Source: Planococcus citri (Eukaryota; Arthropoda; Insecta; Hemiptera; Pseudococcidae). From it: a stretch of DNA of 64,000 nt. A program made the position numbers and the translations under genes. This document shows, piece after piece, positions 12,861-24,462 of this stretch; within the stretch, counting starts at the first letter, position 1; every line of letters starts with the position of its first letter. The DNA lies in NCBI RefSeq assembly GCF_950023065.1, contig NC_088680.1, forward strand, positions 66,873,350 to 66,937,349, written 5' to 3'. The notes below the pieces were generated by a model, which saw nothing but the letters and a program-made list of their open reading frames with translations, had not been told where the DNA came from and searched no databases.

Positions 12861-13370
12861 TAGTGGTGGGATATTATCGATATTTATCGATATATATCGA
12901 TATTTGCCGCCGTCGATATATATCGATATTTTGAAGCCGATAATCGATTATCGGAAAATTTTTAAAAATTATGCAAAAATCCCGCAAATAAATTGTGCGA
13001 GGTATTTTTTTGATCTTTTTGAGCATTTTCAGACTCTTTTAGAGTAAAATAGTGATTATCACGGCTATTAATGGTAGTTGGTAGCCATGGGCCACATCAG
13101 GTAGAATGATGAAATGTTGAAAATTACGTCATCAATGTCATCATTATTTTAAAAAGCGCCAAATAGGTAGCTAGATACTGAAAAAGCAAAAAAATAAGCA
13201 ATAGAAACAGCTTAGAGATGATTCAGTTTCTCTTTTCATCAAAAATCAGCTGTTTTATGGTCTTTTTATGAACACCAAAAACATCCGATATATATCGATA
13301 TTATCGATATCAGACCTCCGATATTTTGACGATATCGATATCCCGAAATATCGATAATATCCCATCACTA
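12861..13370. mobile_element. hAT-type MITE, 510 bp, with 8-bp target site duplication
   Basis: The ends are TAGTGGTGGGATATTATCGA and, inverted, TAGTGATGGGATATTATCGA, matching the hAT terminus style. A perfect 8-bp direct repeat TAAAAAAT flanks it at 12853-12860 and 13371-13378, the diagnostic hAT duplication length. It encodes no transposase. The subterminal regions hold eight perfect TATCGATA octamers, four near each end. The element sits about 160 bp upstream of the LZTR1 start codon, so it is inside or next to that gene's promoter or 5' UTR. Confidence 0.93.
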
Positions 13371-13378
13371 TAAAAAAT

Positions 13379-13526
13379 TGTTGTGTTTGAGTCTTGACTT
13401 CTGAAGTTCTGAAAAATTCAAAAATCAACCTATCATTTCGAAAACTTTGTGCTTACCACAGTGCTTACGATGTGTGCTTTCGAATCCTTCTAAGGATTTC
13501 CCACAGCTGAGTCCTCATTCTAACCC
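13379..13526 (+). promoter_or_regulatory. Probable 5' UTR / proximal promoter of LZTR1
   Basis: Short unique segment between the hAT MITE and the LZTR1 ATG. No upstream in-frame ATG precedes 13527. The transcription start could lie here or upstream of the MITE; no TATA box is clear. Confidence 0.4.
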
Positions 13527-16500
13527 ATGGCTACATCACAAAGCTACCAAGGGGATCTTAAAAACAATTGGCATTCGCAGCTGGATTGCTTAGACTACCT
13601 GAACTTGCACCTAGACTACTCTCATCGTGAAACTTTCTACGAATGGTCTCGTATCCCCGAATGCGATGAATTCATCGGAGAAAAGTAAGAAAACTTGGCA
13701 ACTTCCTCTCACTGGACCCATTTTAAAATCACTAATCAATTCATTCTGTTCGATATACAGACGAAGTAAACATACAGCAGTTGCTTATAAGGATGCAATT
13801 TACGTATTCGGAGGCGATAATGGGAAAACCATGTTGAACGATTTGATTAGATTTGATGTTAAGGATAAGTCTTGGAGCCGTGCGTTCACCAATAGTTTTC
13901 AAGTTCCACCAGCTCCTCGTTATCATCATTCTGCTGTAGTATGTTCTCTCAAAAGTCACTCCAAGTACCAAAATATCAATAAGTACAATAGTAGATAAAT
14001 ATCGTTGTATATTTTTCTCTGATACAGGTTCACAATACGTCAATGTTCATATTTGGAGGTTATACAGGAGATATCCATTCCAATTCTAATCTTACAAACA
14101 AGAATGACTTGTACGAATATAACATTAAAATTGGTCAATGGATTAAATGGATTTTCATCGGAAAGTAAGCACATTTCGTTTGCTGAAAGCAATCCACGTT
14201 ATCGATATCGTATTACACAGTTTTGATTTCAGAGCTCCGGTGCCCAGATCTGCTCATGGAGCTGCAGTATTTGATGATAAACTATGGATATTTGCTGGAT
14301 ACGATGGTAATGCTCGATTAAACGATATGTGGACAATATCGCTGAAAAATGTTCGTATCTCAGAAACTCAGAAGCTCGGTTACGAAGCTCGTTTTTATTT
14401 CTAAATTATATTTTGTGTTTTTTTTCCTTCTTTAGAGAACAATGCTGACACTTACCGATCAAAACGGTGAAATATGTCAAGGAACTTGGGAGAAAGTCGA
14501 TCAATTAGGAGAATGTCCTCCGACCTGTTGTAATTTCCCTGTAGCTGTTGCCAGAGATTGTATGTTCGTCTTTAGTGGCCAGTCCGGAGCTAAGATCACA
14601 AATAGTCTTTTTCAATTTCATTTCAGTACCAGATTGTAAGCAGAAAATTCGTATTGTTTACTCGTTAGAGTTAGAATATTATGATCTAACAACACTGATG
14701 TGATTCCAGTTGGACTCGAATATCTACCGATCATATTCTTCGAGCAGTTCCTCCTTCACCTACGCGTAGATACGGTCACACGATGGTGGCATACGACAGA
14801 CACCTTTATGTTTTCGGTGGAGCTGCTGACCACACTCTTCCTAACGATTTACACTGTTATGACTTGGATACCAATACTTGGTCCATCGTGCAAGTTACTC
14901 AAAATAGTTACGTTCCTTCTGGACGTCTTTTCCACGCTTCAGCTGTTGTTGACGGAGCCATGTATATTTTTGGTGGTACCATTGATAATAATATTCGCAG
15001 CGGAGAGATTTTCAGATTCAAGGTGATTGGTTTTTTCTTATTTGAAAATGACCGTTGACTATTTGATAACTAATAGTAGAAGGTTTCTTTGGATTTTGCA
15101 GTTCTCGCAGTATCCAAGATGTACTTTACACGACGATTATGGGAAATTATTAACTTCGAAGCAATTTGTTGACGTCAAGTTTGTGATCGGAAAAGAAGAA
15201 GTGATTATACCAGGACATATAGCCGTTATTTCAGCACGATCGATGTGGCTTCGCGAAAGAATACGAGAAGCTAAAGCTGAAGAAATGGAAAACAAAACGG
15301 TATGGTTGGGTTTTCTCTAATTTCCTGTGTTTGGTTTAATTTAGTTGATGGGGAATTGTTTTTTAATTAGGCTCGAGATGATACGAGTGAAAAGAAGCCT
15401 TCGATTTTACGCGTTCGATTGGAAGATGCAGTTCCTGATGCTTTTGAAATGATACTGGATTATATTTATTCCGATCGTATTGATCCTACTCATAAAAGTA
15501 TGTAGGGATTTCAACTTGAAACATTGAAAGAAAAAATATACAATTACCTACAATATTTTTTCAATTGATTTTTTATTTTGTTTGAACAGTTCAAAATCCA
15601 AGCAGAAATCGTATCGTGTTACTCATCATGGATGTTTATCGTTTAGCCAAACAGGTACCTACTTGTTCTTAACTTGTATTTTACTTCATTTTAATCGTAA
15701 AACAATTAATTAGGTAATTATCGACGTTGTTCTAAGTAAAAATGATTTTTTCAGTTTCAAATGACGAAATTGGAACAGCTTTGTTTGCATTATCTCGAAA
15801 CCACCATCGATTTGAAAAACGTTCTAGAAGCTCTACAATACTCGTCTAGTTTGGAATTGAATTTAATAAAAAATCTCTGTTTGAAGTTCATCATCAAAGA
15901 TGGCAACTATAAAGAAATCGTGATGAGTGATGAGTTCGAGGATTTAGATAAAACATTGATGATCGAAATCGTTCGACAGAAACAGGAACCCAGCAGTAGA
16001 TTGTACGAACGACCTGTATTGGATCCTGGTAAATTTAACATTTATCCCTTGAATTTAAACGTATTTTGTTTTTTTTCGTTTTATTAAATGGTATGAAATT
16101 AATTGATTTTTAGGACATACTTTGGAGCTTGATATGGCTGCGTTTTTGAAACAGCATTTATTTTGCGATATGACTCTAGTATTACAAGATACTAACATTC
16201 CTGTCCATAAGGCGATATTAGCAGCTCGATGTGGATATTTCGAAGCAATGTTTCGTTCGTTTATGCCCAAGGATAAAATTCAGGTACCTGTTTTTCTGAC
16301 TCACGAAGGATCTTTTTGAGCTCGCAATCTACGATTTGAACGAAACCATAAGCTAGATCGAAAGAAAATGTTCTAAAACTCCGAAATTTCAGATTCTAAA
16401 GTTTACTTTTTCGACCTCTGACGAATTTTTGAAATTTAAAAAAAAATCACAAAAGCTGTTTTGAAGGTGATTTTCAAACTTTTTCATGAATGATATTTTT

Positions 16501-19500
16501 TTTTTCAAATAAAAAAAAGAACCAATCCTTTAGTTTTGGACCATCCTGAAGCCTCCGGTGATTTTTTGATTTTTTCTCCAGAAATTTTAAGAGCCAGAAA
16601 TGTGTGTAGTTGCATTAGGCAATATCTTGTGTAGAAAACTACTCGTTGTAATTGCCAAATATTCTCATTATTTTGCTAAAAATTGTCGCTTTCTCGCGAA
16701 AAATTCCAAGTCTTGTTTTTTTTTCAACAAAAGAATACCCAAGTCTCGTTTTTTTTCAAATGATTGGAAAAAAAGCCTCGCTTTTCAACGTAAACTTCAA
16801 AAAGTAAGTTTTTTTGTGGCAATAATTTCCAGAAAGTCTTCTTTTTTTCAAAAATTACCCCTAGTCTCACTTCTTTTGTCAATAATTTCCAAAAAGTCCT
16901 GCTTTTTATTAAAATTTTCTAAATCGTATATTTTGGCAAAAATTGTCGCTTTTTAGTTTTTCAAAAATTACTAAAGTCTCACTTTTTCAGCCAGAAATTG
17001 ACCAAAAAGTCGTGAGTTTTTCTGAAGTTGTCAAAGTCTCGTTTTTTGCCAGAACTTTTCAGTGATTTTCACTTCTTTTTAAAGTGACTAAAATTCTACT
17101 TTATTAAAAAAATTTCTGAAAATTCCAGTTTTTCCCTCATAAAAATTCCAAAAAAATCTAAATTTTTCCCAAAAATTGTTCAGAAATTGCCTAACAGCCT
17201 TTTTTTACTGCAGTTGTCAAAAATTTTACTTTTTTCCAAAAATTTCCAAAAAAAGTTCGCTTTTTCATTGAAACGATGCAAAATACTACTTCAACTTTTC
17301 AAAATTGAGAACCAAAACGTTTCAATTTGCAATGTTCTGTTTTTTTAATTTACTTTTTCGAGCTTTTTCTGGGCACTCAAGTTCCTTTTTTGAAAAAAAT
17401 ATAGTACGAGATCTGTTTCTTTAAAAATTATTTTTTTTTTCATTTTTCTGAAATTTTTAAATTTGTCAAAAATTTACATTTGAACTTACACTCTCGGAAT
17501 TACGAGGTAATCTCCTGAAACAATTCAGAGGGTGCCCAATTAGCACCAACCTGAATTATGGGTGCTAAAATCCATATTTGACTCTTCTAGAGCGATTTTT
17601 AATTCCTAGAGAAAATCAAAAAATCGTTGGAGGCTCCAGAATGGTGCAAAAACCACCAAACACGGTCGAGAGGGTGTCTTATTAAGCATTGGTCAATATT
17701 ATAGGAGCCTATGTTCATTTTTAACCATTCTTGAATAATTCGAAATTCCTGGAGAAAATCCAAAAATCGCTGGAGCCTCCAGAATGGTCCAAAAACTACC
17801 TAACACGGCCGAAAGAGTGCGCAATAAGCAATGACCCAATTTTATAGAGGCCTAAGCCCATTTTTGACCATTCCAGAACAATTTGAAATTCCTGGAGAAA
17901 ATTCAAAAATCACTGGAGCCTCCAGAGTGGTCCAAAAACCTTCTAACACGGTCGAGAGAGTGCCTTGATAAGCATTGGCCAATGTTATAGAAGCCTATGT
18001 TCATTTTTAACCATTCTTGAATAATTCGAAATTCCTGGAGAAAATCCAAAAATCGCTGGAGCCTCCAGAATGGTCCAAAAACCATCTAACAGGGTTGATA
18101 GATTGCGTAATAAGCAATGACCAATTTTATAGGGACCTAAGTTCATTTTTGACTATTCCAGAACAATTTGAAATTCCTGGCGAAAATCAAAAAATCGCTG
18201 GAGCCTCCAAAATGGTGCAAAAACCACCTAACACGGTCGAGAGGGTGTCTTAATAAGCATTGGTCAATATTATAAGAGTCTATGTTCATTTTTAACCATT
18301 CTTGAATAATTCGAAATTCCTGGAGAAAATCCAAAAATCACTGGAGCCTCCAGAATGGTCCAAAAACCACCTAACACGATCGAGAGAGTGTGAAATAAGC
18401 AATGACCAATTTTATAGGGGCCTAAGTTTATTTTTGACCATTCCAGAACACTTTGAAATTCCCGGAGAGAATCCAAAAATCGCTGGAGGCTCCAGAATGG
18501 TGCAAAAACCACCTAAAATGGTCGAGAGGGTGTCATTAGAAGCAATCATTGGTCAATATTATTATCAATCTAAGTTCATTTTTGACCCTTCCAGAACAAT
18601 TCGAAATTCCTGGAGAAAATCCAATAATCGCTGGAGGCCGCAGGATGCTTCAAAAACCGCCTCAAATGGTCTGGAGGGAGCCCATTAAGCACCGACCAAT
18701 GTTATAAATGTTACAAATTCATTTTTAACGTTTCTCGGTCGATTTAAAATTCCTGGAGAAAATCCAAAAAATCTCTGGAGGCTCCAAAATGACCAAAACA
18801 CAACCTAAAACAATCGATAGGGTACCCAACAAGCACCAATCAAAATTATGGGAGCCGAAGTTCATTTATATCCAATCCTGAACGATTCAAAATTTTTGGA
18901 GAAAATCAAAAAATCGCTGGAGGCTCCAGAATGTTTCAGAACCCCTTCTAAAACTTTAAAACTTGAAAAGTGTTCTAGTTATAAGCACTCGAATTCATTT
19001 TTGGCCCTTTCAGAACGATTTCAAATTTCTGGAGAAAATTATCAAATTGCTGGAGATTCCAGAATGGTCCAAAAGGAGTAATTGTTGGTATGTGGAAGGG
19101 GAATTTAAGGAATTAAATTCGCAGTGGTTCTCTTTGCTAAAAAAAATCGTATTTCTTGAAGAATTTTAAAATGGTTCTCAAAACAGTTTTTTTTTTATTT
19201 TCAATTTTTTTCAAAATCCCAAGAATGAATTTTCGCATGTGACATTTTGGTTTCGGTGGTTTTAGGATACGCTCTGCTCTTTCAATCTAGCTTGCTTTTG
19301 TTGGTATCAAAGAGTTTGAGATAAAATAAAAATATTCCTTTGTCAAATCGAAGTTGCCTGTACATGAAATGCATCCTAGACATTTTCAAAATCGAGTTTC
19401 AAGAATAAGATCCGAACAAAATAGTTCAATTTTCCATTCTAACGATGCATTTTTTATTTTGCAGGTCCGAATAGGTGACGTTACTCCATCATTACAAGCA

Positions 19501-20029
19501 TTCAACTCTCTATTGAAATACATTTATTACGGAAACGTTATAATGCCTCCTGAAGATTCGCTTTACTTGTACACTGCTTCTCATTTCTACAGTCTTGCTA
19601 ATAATAGATTACAGGTACTTACCTATCACATTTTCTAGTCATATTTTATTAACATATGTCATCATTTTGTTGCTGCTATTTCACTGCTTTACCCCGTTTT
19701 AGGTCTACTGCAAAGAAAATTTGGAAATGAATGTATCGCCTCAAAATGTACTGGAGATTTTAGACGCTGCTAACTCCATCCCAATCGTCACCATGAAAAA
19801 TTACGCTTTAGATTTAATCGTTCACAAGTACACTGATGTAAGCATAAACGCTTGTGATTTCTTCATCGATTCGATCAACTTGTATCGTTCAGTATTTTAA
19901 TAAGCCATTTGTGTCTGTTTTCAGGTTGTTGTGTTACCGAAGTTCAGACAACTCAGTAAAGAGCTATTGCTCGATATTTCTGATGCAATGGTTAGATATA
20001 TGAACGAAAACAACGCCAAGTTGAAATAA
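13527..20029 (+). CDS. LZTR1: LZTR1: Kelch-BTB-BACK CUL3 adaptor, complete, 14 exons
   Basis: Substrate adaptor of a CUL3 ubiquitin ligase; family members target RAS-type GTPases. Exons: 13527-13684, 13761-13938, 14028-14164, 14233-14350, 14436-14635, 14710-15022, 15102-15299, 15371-15497, 15590-15654, 15755-16028, 16114-16283, 19465-19614, 19703-19837, 19925-20029. All phases agree, giving 775 aa. Kelch blades show AIYVFGGDNG, MFIFGGYTGD (about 118), LWIFAGYDGNARLNDMWTI (about 176), MFVFSGQSGAKITN (about 240), LYVFGGAAD (about 296) and MYIFGGTID (about 347). BTB1 starts near 388 and BTB2 (FCDMTLVL) near 603; each is followed by a BACK-like helical region. Order and residues match human LZTR1 (840 aa), whose long insert in the last Kelch region is absent here. 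The ATG is chosen because it opens a frame matching the family N-terminus. One donor, AAT then GTTCGT at 14351, is weak. Start and splice junctions are predicted, not proven by transcripts. Confidence 0.96.
16284..19464 (+). other. Large LZTR1 intron 11, mostly repeats
   Basis: The only large intron of the gene (3.2 kb); all others are under 110 bp. It begins with GTACCT and ends TTTGCAG. From about 16590 to 17300 it holds degenerate runs of the type GCCAAAAATTGTC / TCTCGCTTTTT. A 143-bp satellite follows from 17520 to 19080. It inserts between the two halves of the second BTB domain coding sequence. Confidence 0.85.
17520..19080. repeat. 143-bp tandem satellite, about 11 copies, inside LZTR1 intron 11
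   Basis: The anchor CCTGGAGAAAATCC recurs at about 17604, 17748, 17891, 18034, 18176, 18319, 18461, 18609, 18752, 18895 and 19028. Spacing is 142-144 bp except one 148 and a final 133. Each unit also has GCTGGAGCCTCCAGAATGG, which is itself an imperfect palindrome. Central copies are most alike and edge copies decay. Repetitive ORFs on both strands here (period about 47 codons, shifting frame) are by-products of the repeat. Confidence 0.92.
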
Positions 20030-20308
20030 TCCAGCGAGGAGATGATGAATTGATGAATTAGTCACATTACGATCAAATTACGTCACATCATAATTTACAA
20101 CTTTCTATGTGTATGAGAATATGTTTCTCCTTTTGTCCTTAATAATGCCAAAGTCTAGATGTACAATTTGGTAGACGTGTTTTTGTTTTATTAGATAACG
20201 AATATTGTGATATTTTTATATGTGTGATTTTACTTAATATTTTAAATGTTTTAAAATTCGGATTATTGCATCATGATCTATAATCCTGATTTGTGACGTG
20301 TTACTCTT

Positions 20309-20314
20309 AATAAA
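20309..20314 (+). terminator. LZTR1 polyadenylation signal AATAAA
   Basis: The first AATAAA after the stop codon, 280 bp downstream, followed by T-rich sequence. The LZTR1 mRNA probably ends near 20330-20345. Confidence 0.6.
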
Positions 20315-20346
20315 TGTTCTCTAAATTAAAAGTTGAGTCAAAAAAA

Positions 20347-20914
20347 ATTTATTAACAGAGTTATTACCGTTCGGTTCCCTTAGAAAAATCTATATAATCG
20401 ATACAATTAATTTATCCACAACTTAAAACGTAAAAAAAAACAGACAAACAAACAATCCTTACGCTGATTTCTTTCGTTTTATTTTCATCCTTCATTAGGT
20501 ATTATTATTCATTATTTTATTATTACCATTATTTTTATATTATAATTTTACAAACAACAACGCGTAATAATAGTATATTAACAAACAGGTATAATTTCAA
20601 GCTGAAAAATTACATAAGAGTTACTAAATAAAAAGCAGCACAGTTTTCCATACTAATCGAAAAAGTTTACAAATTTATAAGAATTTGATATTGGTGTAAA
20701 AAGTTTCGAATACGTTCATTTTTTGTTTGTTTTGGTTGTAAAAAGTACATGAAAATATGTAAACCGAAAATATCAATAATGAAGTAAAAAAAAAAAAAGA
20801 AATATATAATAAATAAGGGAAAACGAAAAGGAAAAAAAAATGAAAGAAAAAATAGAACATAAAACGAACAACTTTAAAGAAATCGACATGTACTTTACAT
20901 GATGAAGATCAGTC
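20347..20914 (-). other. 3' UTR region of RAD23, tail-to-tail with LZTR1
   Basis: On the minus strand this AT-rich segment follows the RAD23 stop codon. Reverse-strand AATAAA signals (TTTATT on the plus strand) occur at about 20512 and 20347. The two convergent genes therefore leave almost no gap and their 3' ends may overlap slightly. Confidence 0.45.
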
Positions 20915-23029
20915 TCAATCATCCATATTTTGTGATAAAAGTAAATTAGCGGCTAAATTTTCATTTTTTTCACAAGCGAAATACGCTTGTACGACTAAAT
21001 CTTCGGGAAATCCTAACGCTTTCAGCTGTAACCAAAAAACGAAACAGTAAGATTAGAAACTCGAATAATAATGATGAAAATAAATCAGGGATAGTGATTC
21101 TTACCCTTTCGATAGCTTCTTTATCTTGTGGTGTAACTTGTAACGTAGCTTGTCCTAATGAGGCGGCTAGATTTGACGATTCGTCACTATCTGACGATAA
21201 ACTAGCAGCCAGAGAACCTGTCGAAGGGGCATTTCTAGCACTTTCGCCGCCCACTTGAGGCGGTACTGGTTCATTGAGCATACGAACGAAAGCTTCTTGA
21301 TTTTGTGAAATTAACTGTAGCAGTGCTGGGTTTGTATTTCCTATTTGTTGCAGAACAGCATTCAGTAAGTCGGGGTTTTGTTGAACGACAGCGCGCATTT
21401 GTTGAAATTGTGGTTGATCTCGCAGAAATGCAAGAGGCTCTCGACCTGATGGTTAAAAATAACGGGACAATTAATCATTTTCAAATTGTGAACATAGAGA
21501 AATAAGTATAGAAAACATGAATATTAACCATCTGATCGTAATTCGGCTGCGGGTATGTTTTCACTAGCATCTGTATCGCTGGATGCAGGTATCCCCGTAA
21601 TAAGATATTCTACAGCTCTGTCCGGGTTATTGTAACTGGCACGTAGTGCTGCTTCAACCTATGAAAATTGCCAATAATTGTGTAATATTCGACAAACAAA
21701 AAAAAATTCAAGTGAAAAGGACGAATACCTTATCACGAGGGTATCCCATATCAACAATACTTTTCACAGTTGCTTCGTACTCTGGACCCATTAATAAAGT
21801 CGATTCGGCGGAGACTAATGTTTCTGGTATAGCAGCAGCAGCAGCAGCAGCAGAAGAGCTAGTGCTCGTCGAAGAATCAGTTTCTGGTTTCTTTTCAGAA
21901 CTGTACACACATCGAGATAGAAAAAATGTCATTATTCACGTCGGTCAATTCCTGAGATTACACATTTTTCAAAATGTAGCAACAAGATGAAAAATAGTCA
22001 ATACTGCAGGAATAACTTTCGAGTTATCATGTCGCATTGCTGTCGCACTACGAGGAATTCCAACTACAGCAATATTTTGTTACTGAGTTAGACCAGCTTT
22101 AGTGCTTTTTAACTTATAAATATGTACAGAAATAAAAGAAGAATGAGAATAAAAAATCATTTACGTTTCGTTTGATTCTTTTTTACTATTGTCTGATTCG
22201 GTCGAAGGTGCGGAAGTCGAAGCAGATGTCGAAGCTCCGGCCGATTTGTTATCGGTGGCTGCTTGTTTAGCTTTACAGACCATCACAACGACGAATTTCT
22301 TTTCGTCGATGTTGTATTCGCTCAGAGGAGAATCATCGTTCAGAATTTTACCTACGAAATAATAATTTTCAATACATAACGTCGCAAGAAATTGATAAAA
22401 TTGCGCAATAGGATATTTACCGGCGTATATTAATCTCTGGTAACCAGCAGGGTAGTCGCTTCCTTTCGTCGCTTCGATTTTATCTTTTAATTGCTTCACC
22501 TAAACATATTCGAGTTGTATTATTCAAGATGAATTCGTATTACCTTATATTAAAATAGTCAAAGTAGAGGTTTATCAATGGGTGATGAAATTTAGTCGTA
22601 GATTGATTATTTGAAACTTAAATTTCGTCATTTTCGAATAATTTTAGTACTCTTTTAACGTTTAGAGTACTTTAATAAAACTGTAGTCGACTCCGTTGAA
22701 TAAATGATCTACATAAAAAAGTGCTGACATCATTGAAATGACCCTTATTATCAACACTTCAAATGCAAACATGTATTTTTCCACAATACAGTTGAAACGA
22801 TTCGAGTTTTTAGTATCTGGAAATCTGCATATGGATAAATTAAGTCGGTAAAAGACGATACAATTCATCGAGTCGAATCTTTATTACTCGATTGAGATGT
22901 AATATAATACCTATACGAGTTATCTGAATAAATAGCGGCGAAGTAATATGAGAAAATACTTACGGTGTTCGACACATCGATTTCCACCGTGAAGGAGTGC
23001 TGTTGTAGATTTTTCAACGTAATTAGCAT
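20915..23029 (-). CDS. Rad23: RAD23: UV excision repair / proteasome shuttle protein, complete, 7 exons
   Basis: Carries polyubiquitinated proteins to the proteasome and stabilises XPC in nucleotide excision repair; acts in nucleus and cytosol. Minus-strand exons: 23029-22964, 22499-22421, 22351-22165, 21900-21729, 21658-21529, 21445-21105, 21025-20915. Phases agree and give 361 aa, against 363 for human RAD23A. Domains: UBL at about 1-75 (starts MLITLKNLQQ; RLIYAGKILNDDSPLSEYNI); Ser/Thr/Ala-rich linker with a seven-alanine run; UBA1 at about 147-190 (IVDMGYPRDKVEAALRAS); XPC-binding/STI1-like domain at about 214-270 (FLRDQPQFQQMR, NPALLQLI); C-terminal UBA2 at about 316-358 (LKALGFPEDLVVQAYFAC) ending NMDD. 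All four family modules are intact and in order. It lies head-to-head with BICRA and tail-to-tail with LZTR1. Confidence 0.97.
21834..21854 (-). repeat. Coding (GCT)n alanine tract in RAD23 linker
   Basis: Seven consecutive Ala codons, all GCT on the minus strand, lie in the disordered linker between UBL and UBA1. As a pure triplet run it is likely to vary in length between individuals. Confidence 0.8.
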
Positions 23030-24462
23030 TTTTAGATTATATATTCACTTCGGTATAAAATGTGACTATTGAAAATACTTTTAAAACGATACTATTTTAA
23101 CAAATTGGTAATTTTTAGCTATCGCAATGGTGAGATAGCAGAATTCATCGACATCGCGTATACAAAATCAAAACACCATTATAATTTTTTTTCTTTATTC
23201 AAAACGTTTTCACAGAAAAACAACTAAACATGGTGAAAAAACTCGGAATTGGTAAAAAGTCAAATGAAATTCTGACTAATTTTATCTGTGGAATTCGCAC
23301 CTCGTCCTATATTTTTTCGCCGAATTACCTATTTGATTTTTTTTAATCGCGTAAAATTTTAAATATTCGATAAATGGCTGCACTGCAACTCCGATGTGTT
23401 TGTAGTATTTTGCAACAAATAAGATGGCCGTTTGCAAACCATAATAAGAGACAATGTTTCGTGTTTTTTTCTCAACATTTTCAATAAAATGTAATCGACG
23501 GATTTAATATGTAATTAATTTAAGCATCCGTTCTTTCAGTACAATTCTCGCCGAGTAGATTGAATTGGCCAAACCGCAGTGTTAATGAACTTTTAATTGG
23601 TATTAATTATGTTTACATTGTTTGGCGGTTGTCTAATGTTTTCAAAATTCGGTAATGTGAAGTGATTAGATTATTTGGAAAAATGATACATATTTACGAT
23701 AAATATGTATCGTGTGTGGTTTTCGCGTGTTACTTTCATGTATTTTAACTCGAAATCACCCAACATGCGATTATGATAGAGAAACAGACACTATCATTGT
23801 ATCGTTTGTGATGTGAGGTAAAGTTTATGTAACCAGTTTTACGTATTTATTACTAAAATACTCGACAAATGGGTATTAATTTTGGTTAAATTCGTCATTT
23901 ATCGGAAATTTGTATCTAGATTATCTTATCGATGTGTCGATAAATTTGAAAATACTCGATACATGTGTTGCTCTTTGGAGTGTTTTTGTATCACTGAGGC
24001 AAGAACACCAAGTTAACGTTTTCGTTGAACCATTTGTCCAGATGATTTCGAAGGGTTAGCAACGAATTACGATGTATTTCGACGTTAAAACTGAAGCCTA
24101 GATGTTTAGTGGAAAAATTAAGCGTTAGATTTGATGTACGATGAGCACGATGTATGGTAAACATGCCTCTATGGGGAAGGATATCTTGAAAGGATTCGTG
24201 TTTCTGGAAAATTGACTGAAAAAATTGATGATTTGGGAATTCTCGATGTATATTTCTTATTGTACTCGATGTATTTATTGCGCTCGTTGAATTAAACTCG
24301 GTTTTTTTCTGTTTTGTTTTCAGATTTCACATGAAAAAAGTCTCTCGAATCAGCGTTGAAAATTTCTGACTTTGTGGATGTAGGTACATTCGTATAGGTT
24401 TATCGAATGACCATCGTAATGCGATTTCATACATGTTTTACTTTAATGTGATGCAGTGATAG
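23030..24462. promoter_or_regulatory. Divergent promoter region between RAD23 and BICRA
   Basis: About 1.4 kb between the RAD23 ATG (minus) and the first recognised BICRA coding exon (plus). It should hold the RAD23 promoter and 5' UTR, plus the BICRA promoter, non-coding leader and missing start exon. Exon-like pieces occur near 23818 (GATGTGAG then GTAAAG, a donor) and 24323-24380 (acceptor TTTTCAG, donor GTACAT). TATCGATG and related words occur around 23930. No single transcription start can be fixed. Confidence 0.5.

Noticed and set aside
17903..18688. Overlapping ORFs on both strands with repeated peptides such as NNSKFLEKIQKSLEPPEW
   Set aside because: They follow the 143-bp satellite inside an intron, change frame between copies and contain no splice logic; repeat artefacts.
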